A stretch of DNA of 64,000 bases, taken from NCBI GenBank assembly GCA_026705345.1, contig JAPPAV010000017.1, forward strand, positions 1 to 64,000. The letters are read 5' to 3'. The notes beneath the pieces are model-generated. The model saw nothing but the letters and a program-made list of their open reading frames with translations. It had not been told where the DNA came from and did no database searches. The position numbers and the translations under genes are program-made. Below, one piece after another: positions 26,659 through 35,039 of the stretch; position 1 is the stretch's first letter, and every line of letters begins with the position of its first letter. The DNA is from Gammaproteobacteria bacterium. Its GTDB lineage: Bacteria; Pseudomonadota; Gammaproteobacteria; Pseudomonadales; Azotimanducaceae.

Positions 26659-26964
26659 ATGACGGATCCAGGCGACGGGTGCCCCTGTCGCGTACGCGCC
26701 GACCTGTCTGCGCCGGGAGTCTCGCCGGAGAGAATCGAACGAAGTTTCCTCGTGCCCGTGGAGCGCCGCCTCATGTTCGTCGAGGGTGTAACAAGCATCA
26801 CAGCAGTCGCATCCGGGGGTTCCGGGAGACTCGAGGTCCACATGGAACCGTTTGCCGACCCGGCCACAGTACTCGCCAAGGTCGAGGAGGCCGTACGGCG
26901 CATCACACCGCTCCTCCCCGAAAAAGCACGGGCTCTGGTCCAACTGGTCGACGAAGACGCCTAG
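26659..26964 (+). CDS. Stand-alone fragment resembling an RND transporter porter subdomain
   Basis: Protein of 101 residues. The segment VSPERIERSFLVPVERRLMF, then VEGVTSITAVASGGSGRLEV and MEPFADPATVLAKVEEAVRR, follows the periplasmic porter repeat of RND pumps (ASPEEVE..VPLE..L.GI.GV..I.S). No membrane helix or signal peptide is present, so it is not a working pump. Codon choice looks coding and the frame is intact. The ATG at 26659 has no good ribosome site; a TTG at 26620 with GGAAGG 8 bases before it is the alternative. It lies 83 bases after a tRNA, a common insertion point. It could be a remnant or a domesticated domain. Confidence 0.55.
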   Translation: MTDPGDGCPCRVRADLSAPGVSPERIERSFLVPVERRLMFVEGVTSITAVASGGSGRLEVHMEPFADPATVLAKVEEAVRRITPLLPEKARALVQLVDEDA

Positions 26965-27003
26965 CCCAACCGGATGCGGCTGGCGACCCGCCATCGCCTC
27001 CCG

Positions 27004-28089
27004 CTAGCGGAAATACGACTCGGCATCCTGCGTGGTCATCATGGCGTGGGCGTTCTCGGTGGCCTGGTCGTACTCCTCTTGCGTAAAGGCGCCGACTTGC
27101 TGCATCAGCCAAGTGGTGTCGACGTTGACGCGCCTGATTCGCATCCACCACGTCGTCGCGACCGCGTGCTTGAGGCGGGCCATTTTCCTTTCGGCAGGCG
27201 TCTCATTCCTACCAGGATCCTTGACCTTGAGCACCTCGGCCATGACCGGTTGGACACGTTGCCACGTGCTGATGTGCCCGGGTTCGTAGCCGTACTCGGT
27301 ACGCGTTATGTGAGCGGCCAGCCGGTCGGCGATTCCCATGAGCTGATACGCCTCGAAGCCCTGCTCGGCCCACCACCAGTGCTCTGCGCCGAGCGCGGGC
27401 TCGCCCGGGAACACCATGGAATCCGGGAAGACGTTCAAGGAGGCGAACGCTTCGGGAGGGACGCCTGCACACTTCGCCGCATGCCAGGCGTGGCGGAAAT
27501 GGGCGACATTGGCTTTCCTAGGTTCCCTTATGCCGTGTTCGATTCGGCTGCGAACCCTGTAGAGCCCGCTGGCGCATTTGTACTTGAGCACCGCGTAGTC
27601 GGCCACGAGGTCGGCGCTGCAACGTTCTGCGAGGTCGTGTCGGACATGGTCGTCCGCCACCTGGCATTCCGGATCCGCCAGCACATCGAGGACGATCCGT
27701 CGCTTGCCCAGGGGGTCGTCGAACGCGTGACGCCACGTCAGCGTGTTTTCCTCGGCGGCGATGGGCATGAGGACCGGCACTTCGTCGAGGAAGCGTTGGT
27801 CCAGCCTCGCTTCGCATCGGGACGTGAACCCATCCCGCACGCCACGTTGCGACAGGGGTTTGGAGAGACCGCGGCAGTGCCGGTGAAGATCCCTCGTGGA
27901 CTCGTCGGACCAATGGGCAATCCGCCCGGGCCGTCGTGGCAAGTTCGACCCTGCCCGGGACTCGGCAAGCACATCGACAGGCTTTTCCGCGTCCGGAAGC
28001 CCGGGTTCGACAGCCCCGGAATTGACAAGCCCGCATGCCGACAGGCCGGCTGCGCAGACACCGACGATCAGTATGCGGTCTACCGTCAT
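27004..28089 (-). CDS. Hypothetical lipoprotein, 361 residues
   Basis: I do not recognise a family. The ATG at 28087-28089 yields MTVDRILIVGVCAAGLSAC, a clear lipoprotein signal with Cys19. The mature chain is mostly helical and rich in Trp, His and Arg (RHAFDDPLGKRRIVLDVLAD, EHWWWAEQGFEAYQLMGIAD, TTWWMRIRRVNVDTTWLMQQ). Several Cys residues (CQVADDHVRHDLAERC, YKCASGLYRV) fit an oxidising compartment. It diverges from the GKPDFSG protein gene across 149 bases and converges with the RND-like fragment, 39 bases apart. Confidence 0.78.
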   Translation of the reverse strand: MTVDRILIVGVCAAGLSACGLVNSGAVEPGLPDAEKPVDVLAESRAGSNLPRRPGRIAHWSDESTRDLHRHCRGLSKPLSQRGVRDGFTSRCEARLDQRFLDEVPVLMPIAAEENTLTWRHAFDDPLGKRRIVLDVLADPECQVADDHVRHDLAERCSADLVADYAVLKYKCASGLYRVRSRIEHGIREPRKANVAHFRHAWHAAKCAGVPPEAFASLNVFPDSMVFPGEPALGAEHWWWAEQGFEAYQLMGIADRLAAHITRTEYGYEPGHISTWQRVQPVMAEVLKVKDPGRNETPAERKMARLKHAVATTWWMRIRRVNVDTTWLMQQVGAFTQEEYDQATENAHAMMTTQDAESYFR

Positions 28090-28238
28090 GTGCGACCCGC
28101 CCCAGTGACCTTCATATCCCAATCGGCATCATAACCAGTTCAGTCGGTACCGGGCTGACGGTCGACGGTCGCCTGATAGACTTTGGGCCCGTACCATGGG
28201 AGGTACCAGCGGGGATTGGTCCAACGAACGGGGGCACC

Positions 28239-29273
28239 ATGAGCAAACTCGCAACCATCGGATTCTGTCTTTCCGCGACCGTCTTTGCGGTCCTGGCAGT
28301 GGCCGGACCCGAGGACTTCCCGCGTACCGCGTCAGGGAAACCGGATTTCTCGGGAAGCTACGACATCGCCACGCTGACGCCGTACACGCGGGATCCGAAA
28401 CACGGGGAGAACCCGTACCTCGACCCGACCGACGCGGCCGCGAGGGAACAGGGCCAGGCCAGGCACGCCGAAGCGGATCGCCGGCCGAAGGATCCCGACC
28501 GCGGACCGCCGCCGAAGGGTGCCGATGTCGGCGCCTACGAATTCTATTGGCTGGATCCGGGGACGACGATGTTCAGGATCGACGGCAGGCACCGGAACTC
28601 GATCATCGTCGATCCACCGAACGGGCGGATTCCCGGCCTCTCCGAGGCTGGCAAGGCGAGACGGGCGACCTTGAAGCAAAGGGGCTGGTTCAAGAACGAC
28701 GGCACGGCGTGGTGGCTGGCAACCGGCGAGCGGCCGTACGACAACATGGAGACCCAGCCATTGGTGGACCGGTGCCTGTACCTCGACTACGTCACCGTGC
28801 CGGTACGACCCATTGTCTACAACAACCTAAAGACCATCGTGCAGACCGAAGACCACGTGATGATCCTGATCGAGTGGATGCACTGGGCGCGCGTCATCCG
28901 CCTGAACTCCGAGCACCTGCCGGAGGACATGCGGTCGCTGTCCGGCGACTCCATCGGCTGGTGGGAAGGCGATACGCTCAACGTCGACACCACCAATTTC
29001 CTGGCCGACCCGGGCGTGCCGCGGGAAGGACTCCGAGTCGTGGAGCAGTTCTCGCCGCTCGACGCAAACCGTCTGCTCTACCGGTTCACCGTGCATGATC
29101 CCGATCACGTGACGCCCTACACGGGCGAATACCCGTGGCCCAAGACGGACGCGAGCCTGTACGAATACGCCTGCCACGAAGGCAACTACGCCATGTTCAA
29201 TACGTTGCGTGGGGCGCGGCACCTGGAGCGGGTGTGGATCGACACGCACGGGGAGCCCGCGCAAGGCGAGTGA
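28239..29273 (+). CDS. Secreted 'GKPDFSG / GDSIGWWE' family protein
   Basis: Exported protein of 344 residues. Its signal peptide is MSKLATIGFCLSATVFAVLA with cleavage near VAG. Shared blocks with the protein at 7349-8479 are SGKPDFSGSYD, FYWLDPG, IIVDPPNGRIPGLSEA, LVDRCLYLDY, YNNLKTIVQTEDHVMILIE, GDSIGWWEGDTLNVDTTNF and YEYACHEGNYAMF. The chosen ATG 28239 follows GGGGGCACC. It is next to, but converging with, a PepSY membrane protein gene. The family has no assigned activity that I know. Confidence 0.85.
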   Translation: MSKLATIGFCLSATVFAVLAVAGPEDFPRTASGKPDFSGSYDIATLTPYTRDPKHGENPYLDPTDAAAREQGQARHAEADRRPKDPDRGPPPKGADVGAYEFYWLDPGTTMFRIDGRHRNSIIVDPPNGRIPGLSEAGKARRATLKQRGWFKNDGTAWWLATGERPYDNMETQPLVDRCLYLDYVTVPVRPIVYNNLKTIVQTEDHVMILIEWMHWARVIRLNSEHLPEDMRSLSGDSIGWWEGDTLNVDTTNFLADPGVPREGLRVVEQFSPLDANRLLYRFTVHDPDHVTPYTGEYPWPKTDASLYEYACHEGNYAMFNTLRGARHLERVWIDTHGEPAQGE

Positions 29274-29312
29274 GTTCCCCAGGCCCGTCGGGCGTCCGCG
29301 CACCCTCCAGGC

Positions 29313-30803
29313 CTACGCCTCGATTCGTTGCTCCTTGGATCGGAGTTCCGGTACGGCATTAAATGGGTTGCGCCTCGGCTTTGCGGCCCACCGCACCACG
29401 CGCCGGATGCCGATCCAGGTCCCCGTCAGGGAACCGACGGTTACGCCCAGCAACAACGGCCACATCATGAGGTCCCAGAGCGGCCGGCTGCGGAAAAGGG
29501 TCGAGAAGTCGCCCCGGTGGAGCGCGTGGAAGACCCAGCGCATCCATTGGCGCTCGGAATCCACGGCGAATGCGAGTTCGCCGCTGACGCTGTCGAGATA
29601 GAGTCGTTCGCCGTCCTCGTACTCGATTCGGTAGACGGGGAAACGGCGTTTGGCATGGTGGCTGAAGTAGTAGGCGTCGCCTTCGGGCAACCAACCCGAT
29701 TGCCGGACAGGCACATCCGGTCGCATCGACGCGGGCGCTGCCGCGAAGAACCGCTCTGGCAACGCGTCCGCGGTACGCAGGTCGCTCGCGAGACGTGTCC
29801 GTCCACCCTCGGCCGTGGTCGCAACGAGAGTGAGTTCTCCACCCACCATTGCGCCATCTATTCGTACGGCCCCGGACATGACCCTACCCGAGATCGACCG
29901 CGCAAGGGTCCTCGTTCGGTCAAGGTCGAGCTCTCCGCCCCGCAGGCGTTGATCCTCCAAGGCGAAACTTCGGCCCTCCAGCGCTCCCCACGGATTCATC
30001 GAGAACAGACCGCTCACGAGCCACGTCAACGTGAACAGGCCGAACAGCAACCCCGCATAGTGATGCCAGAGTGCCCACCCCCGATAGGGTGATTTGCGGC
30101 CCTTGCGCCGGAAACGGAACTGGCGGATGGCGATGTAGATGCCAACCACGGTCAGGAACAGGCTGACGATGGTGAGCCAGATGACGGCTTGCACCCACAC
30201 CGCGGTGTGCTGCCGCAGGACGGTCGGATAGAGCCAGTGGACGACCGAACCCATCCAGTTCCAGAACCGCACGTTGGCGGTGGTCATCTGGACGACTTCG
30301 CCCGTCGTGCTCGAGATGTAGAACTCGGTACCCGGTGGGTCGTCGACGGTGAAGTGGTAGAGCGGTCGATGAGGATGGTAGGACCCGTAGACGGTCCACT
30401 GATCGCGTTCGATGGCGCCTTCGAGCGTCAGTGCTCCTTCAAGGCCGTACGCTTGTGCAGCGGAGGCGGCGATAGCCCGTGCCTGCGCTGCGTCGACATC
30501 GCCCAGTACTTCGCCGGCTTGCAGATCCACGACGGTTTGGGCACGGCCGTGAAACAGGCGCATCACCGGGCGTCCGGTGAGCATCTCCAGCCGGAACCGG
30601 TCCAGCGCGAGGTTGCCGAGGACGTTGGGCATCCGGCAGCAGTCGTCGAGGTCGAGCCGTGCCAGGCCTGCGGCCTGTTCCCCCGCGTCGAGTCTCGGGT
30701 ACTGCACGTACATCATCACGAAGCCCGAAAGACACCACAGCGACACCACGAGCCCGAGGGCGATCCCGACGTAGCGATGCGCCAGGAACAGGAACCTAAT
30801 CAT
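29313..30803 (-). CDS. PepSY-associated membrane protein
   Basis: Inner-membrane protein of 496 residues of the PepSY_TM type, often linked to iron-siderophore handling or reductase activity. Helices are seen at the N-terminus (YVGIALGLVVSLWCLSGFVM), in the middle (WVQAVIWLTIVSLFLTVVGI, YAGLLFGLFTLTWLVSGLFS) and at the C-terminus (LLLGVTVGSLTGTWIGI). Periplasmic PepSY-like segments lie between them (FYISSTTGEVVQM, YLDSVSGELAFAVDS). The start is the ATG at 30801-30803; upstream codons extend the frame by 11. It converges with the GKPDFSG gene, 39 bases apart. Confidence 0.88.
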   Translation of the reverse strand: MIRFLFLAHRYVGIALGLVVSLWCLSGFVMMYVQYPRLDAGEQAAGLARLDLDDCCRMPNVLGNLALDRFRLEMLTGRPVMRLFHGRAQTVVDLQAGEVLGDVDAAQARAIAASAAQAYGLEGALTLEGAIERDQWTVYGSYHPHRPLYHFTVDDPPGTEFYISSTTGEVVQMTTANVRFWNWMGSVVHWLYPTVLRQHTAVWVQAVIWLTIVSLFLTVVGIYIAIRQFRFRRKGRKSPYRGWALWHHYAGLLFGLFTLTWLVSGLFSMNPWGALEGRSFALEDQRLRGGELDLDRTRTLARSISGRVMSGAVRIDGAMVGGELTLVATTAEGGRTRLASDLRTADALPERFFAAAPASMRPDVPVRQSGWLPEGDAYYFSHHAKRRFPVYRIEYEDGERLYLDSVSGELAFAVDSERQWMRWVFHALHRGDFSTLFRSRPLWDLMMWPLLLGVTVGSLTGTWIGIRRVVRWAAKPRRNPFNAVPELRSKEQRIEA

Positions 30804-30885
30804 GAGAGGCACACGGACCGATCCTGTAGGCGACACCCTTCGCGGAGTCCGCGCGAAGAATCAACGCCAAACGGGGATTCCCGCC

Positions 30886-30922
30886 GGGCGACCGCGCACC
30901 CTCGCGCTAGGGCCGCCCCTAC
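30886..30922 (-). repeat. Divergent long-form palindromic repeat, overlapping the hyuB stop
   Basis: Begins GGGCGACCGCGCACC and ends GGCCGCCCCTAC. The minus-strand TAG in GTAGGGG (30919-30921) is the stop codon of the hydantoinase B gene. The stem is imperfect compared with the 25-bp copies. Confidence 0.65.
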
Positions 30923-32523
30923 AGCAACCCCGCTTCGTCATCTTGTTTCGAGGCGGCGGGATCCCGTTGTGCCGGAACTCCCATCCCGCCCCCGCCGGGC
31001 GTCTCCATGACCAAGGTGGCGCCAGGGGGTACGACATCCTGCCCCTTGCCGCGCAGTTCCTCGCCGCCCTTGATATAGACGCGGCCCGGCGCACCGGCTT
31101 CGCCGCCGCGACGCCCGCGGGCCGGATGGTGAATCCGCTCGAACATCTTCGAGATCACGAACGGTGCGCCTTGCGCGTGGGCGATCTCGATGGTCTGGCC
31201 GAGTCCGCCCCGGTGTTTCCCCGCACCCCCCGAACCGGGGCGGTATTCCCGGCGTTGGATGATCAACGGCGCCGTCACTTCGTTCACCTCCGTGGGCGTG
31301 GTCCGGACGCCGGAGGGAAAGGCGGTGGTCGACAACCCGTCCTTGGCTGCCCGTGCACCGGTCCCGCCGTTGAAGATCGGATTGATGACGAACGGGACGT
31401 TGGTGAAATTGCCACCCGCAGTCGCCAGATCGCGCAACACCGGGTTCCAGATGCAGGACGCCCCTTCCGCGGGCACCACGCCCGGGATCGCCTGGTCCAG
31501 ACAGCCGAGGACCACGTCCGGCAGCATCTGCCCCAAGGCGTGGCGGGCGGATACCGCCGCCGGAGGTTCGGCGTTCAGGATGCTACCAGCCGGGGCGCGC
31601 ACGGCGATGGGTTCCAACGATCCCGCGTTGTTCGGGATGTCGTTGCCGACCACGCAGCGAACGCCGAAGGAGGCGTAGGCTTCGGTGTAGTTCAACGGCA
31701 CGTTGATGCCAAATGGCGACAGTCCGGACGAACCCCCGAAGTCGACGTCAATCGCATCACCCGCGATGGTGACCGCGCACGACACCTGGATAGGCACATC
31801 GTACCCGTCGACGGTCATGTCCCTGCGGTAGACCCCATCGGGCAGAGCACGGATCTCGTCGCGCATGGCGGTGCGAGAAGTGTCGATGATCCACTGCCCC
31901 ACACCGTCGAGTTCGTCGAGGTCGAAGTCGCGCATGGCTTTCAGGAGTTGCTCCCCACCGTTGCGGTTGCACGCCGTCAGGGAGTAGAGGTCTCCCTGGG
32001 CCACCACCGGGTCGCGAACGTTGGCGACAACGAGCCGCATCAGGGAGTCGTCGAGCCTGCCCCTGTCGAAGAGCTTCATGATCGGCACCCTTAAGCCTTC
32101 CTCGAAGACGTCGCCGGCGTCGGGCCCGAAGCCGCGGCCACCGACATCGGCGATGTGGCTGGTGGCAGCAAAGAGCGCCACGGCGCGATCGTCCTTGAAG
32201 ATAGGCGTCACTACGGTGAAGTCGTTCAGGTGCCCGTTGCCGTCCCACGGGTCGTTGGTCAACAGCACGTCGCCGTGGGCAAGGTCGACGAGCGGGAAGC
32301 GACCAAGGAACTTTCCGACGCTGGCGGCCATGGCGTTGACATGACCCGGGGTGCCGGTAACCGCTTGGGCCAGCATGGCACCCGTGGCGTCGAATACGCC
32401 TGCCGAGAGGTCGCCCGCCTCGCGGACCACGGCCGAGAACGCCGTACGCATGAGAGTCTGCGCCTGCTCCTCGACGATGGCCAGCAGCCGGTTCCAGACC
32501 AGTTGATCGCGGATGTTGCTCAT
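30919..32523 (-). CDS. Hydantoinase B/oxoprolinase family protein
   Basis: Carboxylate-ring amidohydrolase subunit of 534 residues, paired with HyuA. Family blocks include MRTAFSAVVREAGDLSAGVF, LTNDPWDGNGHLNDFTVVTP, ATSHIADVGGRGFGPDAGDV, VDFGGSSGLSPFGINVPLNY and GGAGKHRGGLGQTIEI, the last near the C-terminus. The ATG at 32521-32523 overlaps the HyuA stop as ATGA, giving coupled translation. The TAG stop lies in a palindromic repeat. The enzyme would open hydantoin, oxoproline or related rings with ATP; the exact ring is unknown. Confidence 0.93.
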   Translation of the reverse strand: MSNIRDQLVWNRLLAIVEEQAQTLMRTAFSAVVREAGDLSAGVFDATGAMLAQAVTGTPGHVNAMAASVGKFLGRFPLVDLAHGDVLLTNDPWDGNGHLNDFTVVTPIFKDDRAVALFAATSHIADVGGRGFGPDAGDVFEEGLRVPIMKLFDRGRLDDSLMRLVVANVRDPVVAQGDLYSLTACNRNGGEQLLKAMRDFDLDELDGVGQWIIDTSRTAMRDEIRALPDGVYRRDMTVDGYDVPIQVSCAVTIAGDAIDVDFGGSSGLSPFGINVPLNYTEAYASFGVRCVVGNDIPNNAGSLEPIAVRAPAGSILNAEPPAAVSARHALGQMLPDVVLGCLDQAIPGVVPAEGASCIWNPVLRDLATAGGNFTNVPFVINPIFNGGTGARAAKDGLSTTAFPSGVRTTPTEVNEVTAPLIIQRREYRPGSGGAGKHRGGLGQTIEIAHAQGAPFVISKMFERIHHPARGRRGGEAGAPGRVYIKGGEELRGKGQDVVPPGATLVMETPGGGGMGVPAQRDPAASKQDDEAGLL

Positions 32524-34550
32524 GGTGCCCGTCGGAGTATGACATTGCCGAGGGCATCGACGCGTGCCTCGAATCCCTGGGGGACGACCGTGGTCGTCTG
32601 GTCTTCCACGATCGCGACCGGTCCGACGACTCGATCGCCCATGGATAGATCCTGGCGGGCGATGCGGGAGGCGCTGCTCGTCCGTAGCGCAGATCCGCTG
32701 GACGTGCCAGACGGTCGCGAGGGCGAGGTCACGGACCCTGTACGCCCCGCCCGGAGGGTCAAGGTCCAACTCAACACCTCGACGTCCAGACCGGGTATCA
32801 GGCGACCGTAGAGTTGCTCGTAGGCGGTGTCGAACGCTTGTCGAAGGCCGTCGGCGGTGCCCTCATCCACATCCACCCCGATCTCGAAGCCTTGACCGAC
32901 GTAACGCATGTAGGCCCTTCGTGATTCGGCCAGTTCCCCCTGGGCGACCGGACCCACCACGGCTTCGGCTTCGGCCCGCATGTCGGTCATGACTTCATCC
33001 ACGACATTGGGTTCGAACGCCGATAAGCGTAGGTAGCGGCTGCGCACGACTTCGTAGGAGACCGGGGCCGCAAGAAAACCGACGGCAGACCCCACCCCGG
33101 CCGCGGGGGGCACCAGGACGGCCTCGAGTTCCAGCTTGTCGGCGATGTTCGCGGCGTGTAGCGGTGCTGCGCCGCCGAACGCGATCAGCGTTCTTGATCC
33201 GATTTCCTTGCCCCACTCCGCCGCGTGAGCCCGCGCTGCCGCGGCCATGTTCTCGTCCACGACCTCGGCAATGGCTTCGGCTGCCTCGCCAACACTCCCC
33301 TCTGCCCTTCGCCAGGGTTCGGCAACATCGGTCTCGACGACGGCGCGCGCCGCGTCGACATCAAGATGCAAGCTGCCGCCGGCGAACCGCGCCGGATCGA
33401 GCCTGTCCAGCACCACGTCGGCATCGGTAACGGTGGCATGCGTGCCGCCTCGACCGTAGCAGGCCGGTCCGGGTTCGGAGCCAGCGCTTTGCGGACCGAC
33501 CTGGATCCGACCCAGGCGATCCACCGAGGCGAGCGAACCGCCACCCGCGCCGATCTCCACCATTTCGACGACCGGAATGCGTATGGGCAAGCCACTGCCC
33601 TTCTTGAACCGATAGCTGCGATCCACTTCGAAGGATCGGGAAAGCAACGGTTCGCCATCGTCGATCAGACAGATCTTGGCCGTTGTGCCGCCCATATCCA
33701 GCGAAACGACCCGTGCGAGTCCCATTGCAGCGGCGATCTGCGCCGCCAGGATCGCGCCGCCGGCAGGCCCCGATTCCACGAGCCGGATCGGAAACTCCCG
33801 AGCCGTCTCCACCGAACACAAGCCACCCCCGGACGTCATCATCAGGAACGGACAAACGACGCCGAGGGCATTGAGGCGATCACGCAAGTCCGCGAGGTAG
33901 CGCGACATGACCGGTTTCACGTAGGCGTTGGCGCAGGCCGTGGAGAAGCGCTCGAACTCGCGGATCTCCGGGCATACGTCGCTTGCCAAGGTGATCGAAA
34001 GATCCGGCAGGGCGACGCCGAGGATGTCGCGCACCAATCGTTCGTGTGCCGGATTTGCGTAGCCGTGCAGGAAACCTACGGCGACGCTTTCGATTCCTTC
34101 ATCGAGTAGCCGCGGAACCAGCGCGGTGACCGCCGCCGGGTCCAACGGTGTCAACACCTCGCCGGCGGCGTTCACGCGCTCGGGAACCGTCAACCGCCAG
34201 GACCGGGGCACTAGGGGTTGCGGTCGGTCGATATTCACGTCGTACTGCTCGAAGCGATTCTCGAACGCCATCTCGATCACGTCGCGATGACCCTCCGTGG
34301 TGACGAGAACCGTCTTCGCGCCCCGGCGTTCGATCAGGGCATTCGTTGCGAGCGTCGTACCGTGGAGCACCACGCCGATTGCGTTCGGTTCCGTTCCCGC
34401 CTCGTCCAGTACCTGGGCCAGGCCGTCCATGACGCCATGGGCTGGCTCCGCGTGGGTCGTGAGTACTTTCGTCGTTACCCGGCGATCCGCGTTCTCAAGG
34501 ACGATGTCGGTAAACGTTCCGCCGATGTCCACGGCAAGGCGGTCAGGCAC
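32520..34550 (-). CDS. Hydantoinase A/oxoprolinase family protein
   Basis: ATP-dependent hydantoinase subunit of 676 residues with the ASKHA-type nucleotide fold. The N-terminus is LAVDIGGTFTDIVLENADRR. It is followed by LHGTTLATNALIERRGAKTV, LMMTSGGGLCSVETAREFPI, ESGPAGGAILAAQIAA, VSLDMGGTTAKICLIDDGEP and EIGAGGGSLASVDRLGRIQV. It overlaps the CHY zinc-finger gene upstream by 8 bases and HyuB downstream by 4, so the three are one transcription unit. The CHY partner is unusual for this family. Confidence 0.94.
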   Translation of the reverse strand: MPDRLAVDIGGTFTDIVLENADRRVTTKVLTTHAEPAHGVMDGLAQVLDEAGTEPNAIGVVLHGTTLATNALIERRGAKTVLVTTEGHRDVIEMAFENRFEQYDVNIDRPQPLVPRSWRLTVPERVNAAGEVLTPLDPAAVTALVPRLLDEGIESVAVGFLHGYANPAHERLVRDILGVALPDLSITLASDVCPEIREFERFSTACANAYVKPVMSRYLADLRDRLNALGVVCPFLMMTSGGGLCSVETAREFPIRLVESGPAGGAILAAQIAAAMGLARVVSLDMGGTTAKICLIDDGEPLLSRSFEVDRSYRFKKGSGLPIRIPVVEMVEIGAGGGSLASVDRLGRIQVGPQSAGSEPGPACYGRGGTHATVTDADVVLDRLDPARFAGGSLHLDVDAARAVVETDVAEPWRRAEGSVGEAAEAIAEVVDENMAAAARAHAAEWGKEIGSRTLIAFGGAAPLHAANIADKLELEAVLVPPAAGVGSAVGFLAAPVSYEVVRSRYLRLSAFEPNVVDEVMTDMRAEAEAVVGPVAQGELAESRRAYMRYVGQGFEIGVDVDEGTADGLRQAFDTAYEQLYGRLIPGLDVEVLSWTLTLRAGRTGSVTSPSRPSGTSSGSALRTSSASRIARQDLSMGDRVVGPVAIVEDQTTTVVPQGFEARVDALGNVILRRAP

Positions 34551-34887
34551 GGTCGGTCTCGAAATAGAGGTGGTGGTGCAGCTTACACCCGGGATTGAAG
34601 CCCGCCCCGCAACACGGACACGACGAGTCGCTGTTCAGGTAAATGGAGATGCCAAGCTGGTTCCCGCATACACCGCACAGCACGGCAGGTTCGTCGCGTT
34701 CGCCGAGGGGCCAAACCTCCGGCTCGTGGTCGGCCAGCGCCCGGTGGCAGTCGATACACGGATACCAGGTATCGCAGCACTTGAACTTGATCGCGATGAC
34801 GTCGGTGGGCCCGGCATAGTGTCGGCAGCGCGTCTCGGGGTCGATGTCGAACCCGACGACGTCGACCCCGTGGACCCGTCGACTCAT
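34543..34887 (-). CDS. CHY zinc-finger protein
   Basis: Small cytoplasmic zinc protein of 114 residues. The CHY pattern is visible: TRCRHYAGPTDVIAIKFKCC, then YPCIDCHRALADHE, then VLCGVCGNQLGISIYL, then CPCCGAGFNPGCKLHHHLYF. At least nine Cys and several His could hold three zinc ions. Related domains occur in the yeast Hot13 protein and in RCHY1 ubiquitin ligases. Position as the first gene of the HyuA-HyuB operon, overlapping by 8 bases, suggests a role in metal loading or folding of the hydantoinase; this is inference. An in-frame GTG 6 codons upstream (34905) is another possible start. Confidence 0.85.
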   Translation of the reverse strand: MSRRVHGVDVVGFDIDPETRCRHYAGPTDVIAIKFKCCDTWYPCIDCHRALADHEPEVWPLGERDEPAVLCGVCGNQLGISIYLNSDSSCPCCGAGFNPGCKLHHHLYFETDRA

Positions 34888-34972
34888 CCTCGGGTTATCC
34901 GACACACAAAGAACACCGAACCGTCGGCGACGGGCTTGTCCGGTCCCGCGAACACCGGCGCCGCGGCGGCGC

Positions 34973-34997
34973 GGGCGAGGACAAGCCTCGCCCCTAC
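34973..34997 (-). repeat. 25-bp palindromic repeat copy
   Basis: Stem GGGCGAGG / CCTCGCCC, loop ACAAG, then CTAC. A decayed copy (GACGGGCTTGTCCGGTCCC) starts near 34930. Both lie between the CHY gene and the flotillin gene stop. Confidence 0.85.
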
Positions 34998-35039
34998 GAT
35001 CGGCGGATCAACGTATCGCGGACCTGTTCCATGCGACGG

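Noticed and set aside
26324..26659. Integrated element at the tRNA-Leu genes
   Set aside because: No integrase and no repeated tRNA 3' end was seen; only the RND-like fragment hints at an insertion.
26404..26994. 196-codon minus-strand frame over tRNA-Leu(TAA)
   Set aside because: It runs through a tRNA gene and opposite the RND-like fragment, with no protein signature.
26974..28134. 386-codon plus-strand open frame
   Set aside because: Antisense to the lipoprotein gene, which has a clear lipobox and signal peptide.
30802..32094. 430-codon plus-strand open frame
   Set aside because: Antisense to hydantoinase B; the true gene has strong family blocks.
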